Source: CAYLJO01 sp964383905 (lineage in GTDB: Bacteria; Acidobacteriota; Blastocatellia; Pyrinomonadales; Pyrinomonadaceae). Taken from it: a stretch of 18,699 nucleotides of DNA. Position 1 is the stretch's first letter. Each line of letters begins with the position of its first letter. The translations under genes and the position numbers were made by a program. Location: positions 1-18,699 of the forward strand of contig CAYLJO010000121.1 in the NCBI GenBank assembly GCA_964383905.1, given 5' to 3'. Under the pieces are notes generated by a model. It ran no database searches, was not told where the DNA came from, and saw nothing but the letters and a program-made list of their open reading frames with translations. Below, one piece after another: positions 6,584-14,747 of this stretch.

Positions 6584-9250
6584 ATGCTGAGGAGAATAAA
6601 GAGGCGATGGCGTGCGCTCGTGCGCAAGCGGGAGATGGAGCGCGAACTCGACGAAGAGTTGCGCCATCACCTGGAGCGTGAGATCGAGTTGAACGTTAGG
6701 GCAGGCATGAGCGCGGAAGAGGCGCGTTACGCGGCGCTACGCAGTTTCGGCGGGGTGGGGCAGGCGAAGGAAGAGTGCCGGGAGGCGAGGGGCGTGAGGC
6801 TTGTAGAGGAGGTCTGGCAGGACCTGCGGTATGGGCTGAGAATAATACGTAAGTCTCCAGGCTTCACTGCGGTAGTAGTGGCGACGTTCGCGCTGGGCAT
6901 TGGCGCTAACGCGGCGATCTTTTCAGTGGTCAACGGCGTACTGCTCAATCCGCTGCCCTACCCGCAGCCTGAGCAACTCGTGTCGCTCCACCAAAGCAAG
7001 CCGAATTTTGAGACGGGAGCGATCCCTTACCCGAATTTTCGTGACTTGCAAAAGGAGAACCGGACGTTCTCGGCGATGGCCGTTTCGCGCAGCTACGGCT
7101 TCAGTCTGAGCGGTACGGGCGAAGCCGAGCGCCTCAGCGCGCAGTTCGTCACCGCGGACTTCTTCTCTGTGCTCGTGGTCAAACCGGCGCTGGGGCGGAC
7201 CTTTTCCCCGGGCGAAGATGAGCCAGGCGCGGCCCCTGTGGTCCTCATCAGCGCGGACCTCTGGCAGCGCAAATTCGGCTCCGCGCCGGACGCCCTGGGC
7301 AAAGGCATTACCTTAGACGATCGAAGCTACACGATCGTCGGCGTGATCCCGGCGGGCTTCCATCTTCAGGTCAATATCTTTAGTAACGCCGATGTCTATG
7401 TGCCGATCGGCCAGTGGGATAATCCCGCGCTGCAGAACCGTGGCGCCGCGTTGGCGCTCCACGGGATCGGCCGGCTCAAGCCCGGTGTCAGCATCGAGCA
7501 GGCGCAGGCCGACCTGGACAGAGTGATGCGGGATCTGGCCGCCGCTTATCCCGCTACCAACAAGGGCAACGGCGCGAGGATTCTCCCGCTCAAGGAAAGC
7601 ATGATCGGCCACGTCGGGCCGATCCTGTGGATGTTGCTGGGCGCGGTCGGGTTCGTGCTGCTGATCGCCTGTGTGAACGTCAACAACCTGCTGCTCGCGC
7701 GCTCGACCGGCAGGACGCGGGAATTCGCCATCCGCGCCGCGCTGGGCGCGGGCCGGTGGCGCTTGCTCCGCCAATCTCTCACCGAGAGCACGCTGCTGGC
7801 CCTGGCTGGCGGCGGGCTGGGATTGGCCGTCGCAGGTTGGGGAACGCAGGCCGCGCTCAGCCTGCTGCCCACCACGCTGGCGCGTGCGGAAGAGGTCGGG
7901 CTGGATGGCCGCGTCCTGCTCTTCACCGCGGCCGTTTCGCTGCTCACGGGGATGCTCGCGGGGCTGGCTCCGGCGCTGAAGACTTCGCCGTGGCGTTTGT
8001 CAGAAACGCTGAAGGAAGGCGGGCGCGGGGCGAGCAGCGGGCGAGTGCGCGCGCAGGGCATCTTTGTCGCGGTTGAGGTGGCGCTGGCGCTCGTCCTGGC
8101 TGTAGGCGCGGGACTGATGATTCGCAGCCTGAATGCGCTCTGGAACATGGATCCGGGCTTTCGTCCGGACAACGTGCTGACGTTCGAGCTTAACCTTCCG
8201 CCGTCAATGCGGACGGCCAGCCCCGAGGTGGTTCGTGCCGCCTGGCGCGAACTCAGTGACGAGATGAACTCCACGCCGGGTGTCCGGGCAGCTTCACTCT
8301 CGGATGGCGCATTCCCCCTGCTGGACGAGGACGACCTGTTCTTCTGGCTGGCTGACCGGCCCAAACCTGCGAGTCAGGGCGAAATGAGCATGGCGGTCGT
8401 CAGCAGGGTCGAACCAGCATATCTGACAGCGATGGGAATTTCGCTCAAGCGTGGCCGCTTCTTCACCGAGCAGGATGACGAACGGTCTCAGCCCGTCGCG
8501 GTGATCGACGAGGCCTTTGCCCGCAAATATTTCCCGAACGAAGACCCCACTGGCAAGCGAATCCACCTGGCGGGCGACCAGGGACCGTTGGAGATCATCG
8601 GAGTGGTCGGGCACGTAAAGCTGTGGAGCCTCGCTTCGGACGAGCAATTGCTCCAGGCTCAGCTCTACCTCCCGTTCAGGGCGTTGTCAGATGACTTGAT
8701 GAGCGGGGCGGGCGGCGTGAGAGTGGTGGCGCGCTCCGAGGGGGTGCCGCCAGCTCTCTTCGATTCGATCCGCCGCGTTGTACAAAGCCAGAGCAGACTG
8801 AATGTCGTCTCCAGACCTCAGACGATGAATGAGGTTATCGCCGACTCGCTGGCCGCGCAGCGGTTTTCGATGACCCTGCTCAACGTCTTTGCCGGGGTGG
8901 CGCTGTTGCTGGCGGGTGTCGGCCTCTACGGCGTCATCTCGTATCTGGTCGGCCAGCGGACACATGAACTGGGCATCCGCCTCGCACTGGGCGCGCAACG
9001 CAAGGACGTTCTGCGTCTGGTCTTAAGCCACGGAATGAAGATGGCGCTGGGCGGCGTCGCGCTTGGGCTAATAGCCGCGCTGGGCCTGACCCGGCTGATG
9101 GCAGGGATGCTCTACGGCGTGAGCGCGACCGATCCGGTGACCTTCACGGTCATAGCCTTGTTGCTGACGGCGGTGGCACTGCTGGCCTGCTTCGTTCCGG
9201 CACGCCGGGCGACGAAGGTTGATCCGCTGGTGGCGTTACGGCATGAGTGA
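6584..9250 (+). CDS. ADOP-type MacB/FtsX-like ABC permease (full length)
   Basis: About 888 residues. The ATG at 6584 is preferred over GTG 6581 because AGAAGG (6571-6576) is then 7 nt away. An N-terminal cytoplasmic segment has the ADOP signature (MERELDEELRHHLERE, then MSAEEARYAALRSFGG). TM1 is near residues 95-120 (GIGANAAIFSVVNGVLLNPL). A MacB periplasmic domain spans about 120-325, the first FtsX module about 345-465 (LLIACVNVNNLLLARSTGR), and a second TM/periplasmic/FtsX set about 490-888, ending PARRATKVDPLVALRHE. MacB-type permeases act with an ATPase to move substrates or transmit force in the cell envelope. ADOPs lack a neighbouring ATPase, as here, so substrate and partner are unknown. 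Expression is likely controlled by the PadR-type leader. Confidence 0.93.
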   Translation: MLRRIKRRWRALVRKREMERELDEELRHHLEREIELNVRAGMSAEEARYAALRSFGGVGQAKEECREARGVRLVEEVWQDLRYGLRIIRKSPGFTAVVVATFALGIGANAAIFSVVNGVLLNPLPYPQPEQLVSLHQSKPNFETGAIPYPNFRDLQKENRTFSAMAVSRSYGFSLSGTGEAERLSAQFVTADFFSVLVVKPALGRTFSPGEDEPGAAPVVLISADLWQRKFGSAPDALGKGITLDDRSYTIVGVIPAGFHLQVNIFSNADVYVPIGQWDNPALQNRGAALALHGIGRLKPGVSIEQAQADLDRVMRDLAAAYPATNKGNGARILPLKESMIGHVGPILWMLLGAVGFVLLIACVNVNNLLLARSTGRTREFAIRAALGAGRWRLLRQSLTESTLLALAGGGLGLAVAGWGTQAALSLLPTTLARAEEVGLDGRVLLFTAAVSLLTGMLAGLAPALKTSPWRLSETLKEGGRGASSGRVRAQGIFVAVEVALALVLAVGAGLMIRSLNALWNMDPGFRPDNVLTFELNLPPSMRTASPEVVRAAWRELSDEMNSTPGVRAASLSDGAFPLLDEDDLFFWLADRPKPASQGEMSMAVVSRVEPAYLTAMGISLKRGRFFTEQDDERSQPVAVIDEAFARKYFPNEDPTGKRIHLAGDQGPLEIIGVVGHVKLWSLASDEQLLQAQLYLPFRALSDDLMSGAGGVRVVARSEGVPPALFDSIRRVVQSQSRLNVVSRPQTMNEVIADSLAAQRFSMTLLNVFAGVALLLAGVGLYGVISYLVGQRTHELGIRLALGAQRKDVLRLVLSHGMKMALGGVALGLIAALGLTRLMAGMLYGVSATDPVTFTVIALLLTAVALLACFVPARRATKVDPLVALRHE

Positions 9251-9527
9251 TTTATAGGGCGGACGGAATGGTAGATCCCCTCCGGACTGTTCGCATATCT
9301 GGGCGTGCGAATGATTGAAGGCTGCCCCTGAGTACCTATAGCAAGTGGCGAATGGATGTGGCCCAGAGCCTCACCACGGAGACATAGAGAGCCCGAGAGG
9401 GGGCACAGAGAAAACAGGCGACACCCAATTGCAAGCCGCTATAATACCGTTAAAACCTGAAAGATACACACGCCCAAAACAGATGGAGGCTGCGCTGGTG
9501 ATTTCCGGACGCCCTTTCACGCAAGCC
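9251..9527. other. Intergenic region between convergent permeases
   Basis: It contains a weak hairpin (TTCGCA/TGCGAA, 9290-9311, no T-run), a very degenerate CACAGAGG-type repeat (about 9371-9411), and the 18-nt repeat copy at 9412-9429. No gene is supported. Confidence 0.5.
9412..9429 (+). repeat. 18-nt intergenic repeat, copy 2
   Basis: AAACAGGCGACACCCAAT matches 4825-4842 at 17 of 18 positions. It directly follows a CACAGAG unit, so it may be part of a larger composite intergenic repeat. Confidence 0.5.
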
Positions 9528-11306
9528 TCACTCGTAGCGTAACGCGATCAGCGGATCAACGCGCGTCGCCCGCCGCGCCGGCAGGTAGCAGGCGACGAGT
9601 GCTACAACGAGGAGCAGCAGCGCAATCAAGATAAACGTCAGAGGATCGGTCGCGCTCACACCGAACAGCAGACTTGACATCAATCTCGTCAACGCAAGCG
9701 CTGCGGCCATGCCGGCCGCGACGCCCGTTAGCACCAGCCTCATCCCTTGCGAGATGATCAGTCGGAGAACGTCGCCCCTTTGCGCACCGAGCGCCATTCG
9801 GATGCCGATTTCGCGTGCGCGCTGCGTGACGACATACGATAGCACGCCGTATAGCCCGACCGAGCCTAGTAGCAGCGCGACACCGGCGAAGACGCCGGCC
9901 AGCAGCAGGCTGAAGCGGCGCGGCGCGACTGATTCCGCCACCAACGCTTCGAGCGTCCGCACGTTACCCAGCGGTTGGTCTTTGTCGACTGCCTGCACTT
10001 CACCTCTGATCGGCGCGACCAGCCCGGTCGGCTCGACGGAAGTCTTCACTATCAGGTCCATCGCGCGGGTATAATCGGCCGCCCATCGAGGATTGATTTG
10101 CGTCCATGGGCGGTATATTCCGGGGCGGCCTTCCTCGTCCAGCCCGGTCTGCCGCACGTGGCGCACGACGCCGACAATCTCCCGCCACGGTTCCCCCTCG
10201 CCCCCGAAGCGAAGCCTATGACCGAGGGCGTCAGCGGGCGAGCCGCCGGGAAAATGTCTGCGGACGAAGTCATCGTCAACGATCACGACGGGCGGGGAAT
10301 GAGCCGTATCGCGTTCGGTGAAGTAGCGACCGGACAGCAGCGCTATCCCGAGCACCCGGTGGTAGCTCTCGCTCACGGATTGCGTGAAGGCCAAAGACCA
10401 ATCTCCCGATTGTCGCGGCTCGGGCTGCCCTTCGATCCAGTAGCCGTTCTCACCGGCGCGTCCGAACGGGAAGCCGGTCGCCAGACTCACCTGCTGCACG
10501 CCCGGAAGCGCTTCGACGCGGCGCGCGACTTCTCTGAGAAAGGCCCCAATCTCGGCGGCCTCGCGATATTTAGCGTCGGGCAGGCGCAGCCGCAGCGTCA
10601 ACACATTCCGCGGGTCGAAGCCCGGCTCGACCTGCATCAGCCGCCAGAAACTTTTAACCAAAAGCCCCCCGCCGGCCAGCAGCACGAGCGCCAGCGCGAC
10701 TTCCGTGACGACAAGGGCGGCGCGCAGCCGACGCCCGCCCGCGCCCCCGGATGACCGCAGGCTGCCCTCCCTGAGCGCGTCGTTAACCTCAGTTTTCGAG
10801 GTTTGCAGGGCCGGCGCGAGTCCAAAGACGATCCCAGTCACTAAGGTCACCGTGAGCGTGAAGGCGAGCGCAGTTGAGTCCACCGAGATATTCTCCATGC
10901 GCGGTAGTACTTCGGTGGCGAAGTGGATGAGTCCCCCTACGCCCCACACACCGAGCAGCAGCCCGAACGTTCCGCCAGCGGCGGCGAGCAGCAGACACTC
11001 GGTCACCAACTGCCGCACGATCCGCCAGCGCCCCGCGCCGAGCGCCATCCGTAGCGCGATCTCTTTCTGACGCGACGCCGCACGGGCCAAGAGTAGATTG
11101 GCGACGTTGGCGCAGGCGATCAGGAGCACTACTCCGACCGCCGACATCAGCATCAGCAAGGCGGGCTGTGCCTCGCCGACGTAATCGTCGAGGAATGGGC
11201 GCAGGCGGACGCCGTTGCCGTTCATCCGTCTAACTGACCCGACGGGAGCAGGCCAGAGGGCCGGCAACTCGATAGTGCCTTGTAAAGGGTCGGCCTTCTT
11301 GCTCAC
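9528..11306 (-). CDS. Chimeric PadR-start/ADOP permease, N-terminally truncated
   Basis: 592 residues from GTG 11304-11306, with a strong ribosome site (GAGGAGAGG). Residues 1-29 (MSKKADPLQGT..., ending VGSVRRMN) are a PadR-type N-terminus plus leader sequence. From residue about 30 (GNGVRLRP) the protein aligns with ADOP 1 from about residue 328 onward: first FtsX module (LLIACANVANLLLARAASR), second MacB periplasmic domain, second FtsX module, ending PARRATRVDPLIALRYE. The N-terminal cytoplasmic segment, TM1 and first periplasmic domain are absent, about 325 residues less than normal. The frame is open throughout, so a protein can be made, but a half-permease is probably non-functional or altered. 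Best explained by a deletion of about 1 kb in an ancestral leader-permease locus. It is convergent with ADOP 1. Confidence 0.85.
   Translation of the reverse strand: MSKKADPLQGTIELPALWPAPVGSVRRMNGNGVRLRPFLDDYVGEAQPALLMLMSAVGVVLLIACANVANLLLARAASRQKEIALRMALGAGRWRIVRQLVTECLLLAAAGGTFGLLLGVWGVGGLIHFATEVLPRMENISVDSTALAFTLTVTLVTGIVFGLAPALQTSKTEVNDALREGSLRSSGGAGGRRLRAALVVTEVALALVLLAGGGLLVKSFWRLMQVEPGFDPRNVLTLRLRLPDAKYREAAEIGAFLREVARRVEALPGVQQVSLATGFPFGRAGENGYWIEGQPEPRQSGDWSLAFTQSVSESYHRVLGIALLSGRYFTERDTAHSPPVVIVDDDFVRRHFPGGSPADALGHRLRFGGEGEPWREIVGVVRHVRQTGLDEEGRPGIYRPWTQINPRWAADYTRAMDLIVKTSVEPTGLVAPIRGEVQAVDKDQPLGNVRTLEALVAESVAPRRFSLLLAGVFAGVALLLGSVGLYGVLSYVVTQRAREIGIRMALGAQRGDVLRLIISQGMRLVLTGVAAGMAAALALTRLMSSLLFGVSATDPLTFILIALLLLVVALVACYLPARRATRVDPLIALRYE
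11234..11256 (-). promoter_or_regulatory. Conserved leader hairpin, second copy (inside chimeric CDS)
   Basis: The minus-strand stem CTGGCC/GGTCAG corresponds to the ADOP 1 leader hairpin. Here it lies within the first 30 codons of the fused reading frame. The surrounding 40 nt match 6531-6570 at 38 positions. Confidence 0.35.
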
Positions 11307-11323
11307 GCCTCTCCTCTATACAA

Positions 11324-11365
11324 CCAATAGGAGCTGAGTGTATAGGCAGACCTATCGGATGTCAA
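11324..11365 (-). promoter_or_regulatory. Promoter and candidate PadR operator of ADOP 2
   Basis: On the minus strand TTGACA (11360-11365), 17 nt, TACACT (11337-11342). CGATAGGT follows the -35 box by two nt and CTCCTAT lies past the -10, matching the layout at 6417-6457. This is the second copy of the shared regulatory region. Confidence 0.6.
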
Positions 11366-11661
11366 CAGGAACATCTGTTAAACCGCTGTTACGAGGATGA
11401 GCCTTCTTAACATCGTTGTCAGATGATAGATGACTGCCTCAATGTCAGCCTTAGGCTTGGTCGCTGCAAGCGAGTCATTCGCCCCCTCACAACGTGGCTT
11501 GCCCGGCTGAGAGCTGCTTTTTATTTTGTGCGAAAGTCGGGATAGCGCTGATGTTAAAGGGTTTATTAAAATGATAACCGTGGGTGATTCAGTTCCCGGC
11601 CATTTCTCGCGTTTGTAGGTAGGGGGGTGAGAACCCTCAATCCTATTACCCGGAGACGGCC
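11366..11661. other. Intergenic region, no recognisable gene
   Basis: Between the ADOP 2 promoter and the next exported protein I find no supported gene, RNA or clear promoter. There is a short T-rich stretch (CTGCTTTTTATTTTG near 11514-11528) without a strong stem before it. Confidence 0.45.
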
Positions 11662-12357
11662 ATGAAATACTTCTATTCCGTAGTGACGCTTCTTCTGCTG
11701 GCGGCTTCACACGCCTCTGACGCGCGTGGCCGTGTGCCTCCCCTTCCCCTCTATGACGGGGCGGCGAGATTGAAGAATCTGTGTGCGGGGCCCGATGACG
11801 AGACGTCGCCTCTGCTGTTGGCTGTTGATGGCGGGGGGCAGGGGGCGGGCGCCCGCAAGTCCACCTCTGATCCGCTGACGGACACCTGGGCGCCGGAGGT
11901 GACAAATATTATCGGAGGCGCCGACCCGTCGGATCTAATCGGCGAGTGGACGCGAAGCGAGGCATCGACGATCGATTTCCGTAACCCGAGTACGGGAGTG
12001 CATGCTCCCCCGAGCGGGAAGCGCTTTTCCCTGAGGTTCTTCCCGGACGGGCGCTACATCTATGTGGCGTTTATTTAGTCTTCGCTCTACAACTGCACGA
12101 CGCAGGTCTTCGTGAACAAGACGGGCGTCTACACCGTAGAGGGCTCGACCCTGACCATGCAGGATAAGACCTACACGCTAAAGACCGGCGACACCTGCCA
12201 CCCTGAATGGAACGCGGAGAAGCACCCGCCGCTGCACAGGGTGGTAGTCCAATGGGGGTTGGGGCAGACCGAGTACGGGCCGGCGCTGATCACGAGCAAG
12301 CCGGGCGGCCGGGATGTGTGGATTAAAGAGAAAGGGAAAGGGATGCTCGGCCAATGA
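11662..12357 (+). pseudogene. Exported protein of unknown function, interrupted by in-frame TAG
   Basis: ATG 11662 follows CGGAGAC. Residues 1-22 (MKYFYSVVTLLLLAASHASDA) form a signal peptide. The reading frame continues for 138 residues to ...FPDGRYIYVAFI, then a single TAG (12076-12078). The same frame then goes on without another stop as SSLYNCTTQVFVNKTGVYTV to TGA at 12355-12357, 231 codons in all. The central segment (DLIGEWTR..., RFSLRFFPDGRYIYV, KTGVYTVEGSTLTMQDKTYTL) reads like a lipocalin-type beta-barrel repeatedly seen in exported hypothetical proteins. The TAG probably replaced CAG (Gln before SSLY). GTG 12112 could restart translation, but the second part alone lacks a signal peptide. 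No mobile element is nearby, so this is either a point-mutated gene, readthrough, or a sequencing error. Confidence 0.7.
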
Positions 12358-12674
12358 GGTGTGTGCCAGGCTTGGCCTAAAAACCCGTTCCTGCCCAAAA
12401 AGTCCGCAAGCAGAACCGCCGTAAGTGTTCCCACAGGGTCGTCAGCCGACCGGCTAACATCCCTGCCCACGGCGGCTTCGGCTGATCACCAGACAGCGGG
12501 TCTATAAGCGTGACGGCGCCTGTGCCAGCACATCCGGGCAATGCCCGAGACCTGATGTCGATGGGCACAGAAAGGAGTAAGGAATAGCTGGAGGCTGACG
12601 TGGTCGCAGACTTCTATGTGTGTGAGCTTGTTTCGTTTAGCTTGAGGCGGGCGCGGCGGCGATGGAGGCTCCGC
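12358..12674. other. Intergenic region before the tRNA genes
   Basis: Short frames on both strands exist, but none resembles a known protein. One minus-strand frame (LTAVLLADFLGRNGFLG, within 12365-12470) vaguely resembles transposase text, too weak to call. No RNA gene recognised. Confidence 0.4.
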
Positions 12675-12702
12675 TTGACAAGACTTAACGAATCTGTAGA
12701 AT
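12675..12702 (+). promoter_or_regulatory. Promoter of tRNA-Gly
   Basis: TTGACA (12675-12680), 16 nt, TAGAAT (12697-12702), ending 14 nt before the tRNA. Near-consensus and well placed. Confidence 0.75.
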
Positions 12703-12716
12703 CTTTATTTGCGCAA

Positions 12717-12791
12717 GCGGGAGTAACTCAGTGGTAGAGTGCGACCTTGCCAAGGTCGAAGTCGCGAGTTCAAATCTCGTCTCCCGCTCCA
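12717..12791 (+). tRNA. tRNA-Gly (GCC)
   Basis: A full cloverleaf is visible: acceptor GCGGGAG/CTCCCGC, D-arm ACTC/GAGT, anticodon stem CGACC/GGTCG with loop TTGCCAA (anticodon GCC at 12749-12751), T-arm GCGAG/CTCGT with loop TTCAAAT, discriminator T, and an encoded CCA. Confidence 0.97.
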
Positions 12792-12811
12792 AAAATTTCA
12801 GGCACAAAACG

Positions 12812-12857
12812 GGAAGCGGCACGGAGACTTCGAAGAGCAGTTTCACGCGCCGCTTCC
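12812..12857. other. Hairpin between the tRNA genes
   Basis: GGAAGCGGC (12812-12820) pairs with GCCGCTTCC (12849-12857), 9 bp with a 28-nt loop. It is not followed by a T-run, so it may be a processing or rho-type termination structure, or chance. Confidence 0.35.
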
Positions 12858-12938
12858 GTGCATTCATCTAACGGGCACGAAGCTCAGGCGGGATGGGCAC
12901 GCCGGATGACCATCGGATTCTCGCGGCGAACCTGGCTT

Positions 12939-12968
12939 TTGTCGCCCGCCGCGGGGGCCTGTTATAAT
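12939..12968 (+). promoter_or_regulatory. Promoter of tRNA-Cys
   Basis: A perfect TATAAT (12963-12968) lies 19 nt before the tRNA. The -35 box is weaker (TTGTCG, 12939-12944, 18-nt spacer). Confidence 0.6.
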
Positions 12969-12986
12969 ACGCTCCTTCAAAGCCAG

Positions 12987-13062
<76 letters not shown>

Positions 13063-13101
13063 ATAAGCCTTTTTATTCCTTAAATTACAGTCACAAGAAA
13101 A

Positions 13102-13140
13102 TCCCCACTATAGGCTTGAAAAGCCACTGTGGGGACTTTT
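13102..13140 (+). terminator. Intrinsic terminator after tRNA-Cys
   Basis: TCCCCAC (13102-13108) pairs with GTGGGGA (13129-13135), with an inner GGCTT/AAGCC stem and GAAA-type loop, followed by CTTTT. It is 40 nt past the tRNA. Confidence 0.8.
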
Positions 13141-13737
13141 GTGGGTAGTACCTGCATCCATGGAGTATCATGGAGTGTTCGCCGGAATGAAAAAAGTCAG
13201 TATTTACGCGCCCATGACACTCAATGACACTCAGTGATACATGTTAGTTCGTTGCGGAATCCACACACGTAATCAGTGTATCTACCGGAGTGGATGGACA
13301 AGATACTACACAAGCTCATTCTGCCAGGATTCATGTTCGTGCTGGAAAGCATAGAGACGAATTCAACCTTGGTAAACTGTTCTCTGCCACATCCAGGTTG
13401 TTTGTGAATATAACTAATGGTTAAAGTGCAGTTGGTCCCACCAGAAATTAAAGCGATTGTCAATTTCTACATCAAAGGTGAAAGATTCATGCCCCGCAGC
13501 ATCACAGGGAAGCATAGGTCAGAGCGATGAAAGTCGAAAGCAGACATGGATACGTGGTTAAAGAGTCTTAGTAGGAGACCAAGGTGAAGCGCAACCTAGC
13601 GCTGAATTTGCGCGTATATCGTTTGGGACAGCCTGACAGATTCTACATTCGTTAAGCGAAGGTTCCAGGGAGTCTCTGAGATTATGGCCGAACTAACCGT
13701 TCTTCGCTCTTCGTAGTGGTTTCCCAGTTTGTGAAAG
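13141..13737. other. Gene-poor, lower-GC stretch downstream of tRNA-Cys
   Basis: About 600 nt with no supported protein gene. It starts with the 10-nt repeat cluster at 13159-13233 and a 16-codon frame (ATG 13187, MKKVSIYAPMTLNDTQ) that might be the relic of an integrase start. The remainder is AT-richer than the neighbours and has stops in all frames. Its position just past a tRNA gene and before fragmented genes fits an old integration site. Confidence 0.45.
13159..13233. repeat. Tandem and inverted 10-nt repeat cluster
   Basis: CATGGAGTAT-CATGGAGTGT (13159-13178) is followed 35 nt later by two exact copies of ATGACACTCA (13214-13233). The complement of the second pair, GAGTGTCATTGAGTGT, matches GAGTATCATGGAGTGT of the first at 14 of 16 positions, so the pairs are inverted to each other, like recombinase arm sites. 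Confidence 0.5.
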
Positions 13738-13920
13738 ATGTGGCAACAGACGGCACAATACAAAAGTTATTACGGCTATATGTCCCTACGCCGGGAAGTC
13801 GGCGGGATAATGTTGACTGAAGTCAGCTATCCGTCCGGACATTGGATTCCGAGCCATAGGCATGAACATCCATTCTTTTCAATCTGTCTGGAAGGGGAAG
13901 CAGGCACATTCCTCTTCTAC
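13738..13920 (+). pseudogene. Fragment of an AraC-type regulator N-terminal cupin domain
   Basis: The frame from ATG 13738 begins MWQQTAQYKSYYGYMSLRRE and reads on through VGGIMLTEVSYPSGHWIPSH and RHEHPFFSICLEG. This pattern (VGG..LTE..YP.G..IP.H.HE..FF...LEG) is the ligand-binding cupin start of a group of AraC-family regulators. After about 60 residues it ends abruptly (near 13917-13920) and the same frame runs into DUF4386-like sequence (YIVSGVASLFIFG). The DNA-binding HTH domains are absent, so it cannot act as a regulator. It is a fusion relic. Confidence 0.6.
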
Positions 13921-14548
13921 ATCGTGTCGGGCGTCGCCAGCTTGTTCATCTTCGGGCGCGACCGGCGGCGACGGCGTCGCCGAGAAGCTCGCGTCCGTCG
14001 CCCGGCACGCGGACGAAGTGCGCCTCACCGTAGTAATCGTGCTGCTCCAGGGCCACTCGGCTCTGGTGCTGGCGGTGACGCTCTACGCCATAACGCGCGA
14101 CCAAGATCCCGACTTGGCGATGCTCGGCTTGGTCTGCCGCGTCGCCGAAGGCATCACCGGAATCTTCGTGGCGAGGTCACTGGGGCTGCTCTGGCTCGCG
14201 ACTACAACCGGGACGGATGTAGCGGACGCCGGGGAGTCGCACATACTAGGCGCGTTCCTGCTCAGGTTGGGCGCGTGGAATCCGGGGGGGACTCTCTTCG
14301 CCGTCGGCAGCACGCTCTTCTCCTGGCTCTTCCTCAGAGGGCGGATGATTCCGGCGTCCCTTGCGTGGCTCGGCGTGCTCGCCTCGGTGCTGCTCGTCTT
14401 ATTGCTTCCCGCGCAACTCGTGGGCGTCTGGATCGGCCCAGCCACTCAGTTCGTGTGGTTGCCGATGCTCGTGTTCGAGGTTTGGCTCGCGCTGTGGCTT
14501 CTCGTCAAGGGAGTCGCCGCGCCTAAGGAGGCAGGGAACTGGCCATGA
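13918..14548 (+). pseudogene. DUF4386-like membrane protein, 5'-truncated and frameshifted
   Basis: The main frame (in phase with 13862) covers about 200 residues of DUF4386-type membrane protein: EKLASVARHADEVRLTVVI, then LALAMLGLVCRVAEG-like helices (actual text LAMLGLVCRVAEGITGIF), LLRLGAWNPGGTLFAVGSTL, LAWLGVLASVLLVLLLPAQL, FVWLPMLVFEVWLALWLLVKG, ending at TGA 14546-14548. The first TM (YIVSGVASLFIFG, from 13918) sits in a different frame, so a one-base shift near 13950 separates it. The natural start is replaced by the AraC fragment. DUF4386 proteins have several TM helices and no assigned function. An out-of-frame start at ATG 13862 could express most of it, with an artificial N-terminus. 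Confidence 0.65.
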
Positions 14549-14628
14549 AGACGGCGATACGCAGAGGCCGAATCGTCGGGGCGCTATTGGTCGTGCAGTT
14601 GGCCGGCCTTATCGTGCCCTTCGGGTAG
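14545..14628 (+). pseudogene. Truncated start of a membrane protein cut by an inverted-repeat element
   Basis: ATG 14545 overlaps the DUF4386 stop (ATGA), which indicates an old translationally coupled pair. It encodes MKTAIRRGRIVGALLVVQLA followed by GLIVPFG, a typical positively charged start plus first TM helix. It then stops at a TAG formed by the left end of the element at 14625. The rest of the gene is not found beyond the element. Confidence 0.55.
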
Positions 14629-14722
14629 TGTTGCAACAAATATTTTAGTCACAATGTGTAGTAGTTTATCAACCAATCTTACTACCACATCTGGTGCCTT
14701 CAGAGCATTTTTGCAACACTAC
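14625..14722. mobile_element. 98-nt MITE-like inverted-repeat element
   Basis: The ends are GTAGTGTTGCAA (14625-14636) and TTGCAACACTAC (14711-14722), perfectly inverted. CGG lies on both sides (14622-14624 and 14723-14725), a possible 3-bp target duplication. The interior is AT-rich and has a second inverted pair (TGTG..GTAG against CTACCACA), so the element can fold completely. It encodes nothing. The parent insertion sequence was not recognised. Confidence 0.65.
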
Positions 14723-14747
14723 CGGCAGTTGTTCGGGAGTTGGCCCT

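Noticed and set aside
7546..8364. 272-codon minus-strand open frame inside the permease
   Set aside because: Shadow of the strongly supported ADOP frame; Ser/Arg/Pro-rich text typical of antisense reading.
9290..9311. Terminator of the first permease
   Set aside because: Only a 6-bp stem with a 10-nt loop and no following T-run.
9975..10754. 259-codon plus-strand open frame
   Set aside because: Antisense to the second permease; no motif seen.
11378..11905. 175-codon minus-strand open frame
   Set aside because: Partly antisense to the exported protein with signal peptide; low-complexity Pro/Ser/Arg text and no ribosome site of note.
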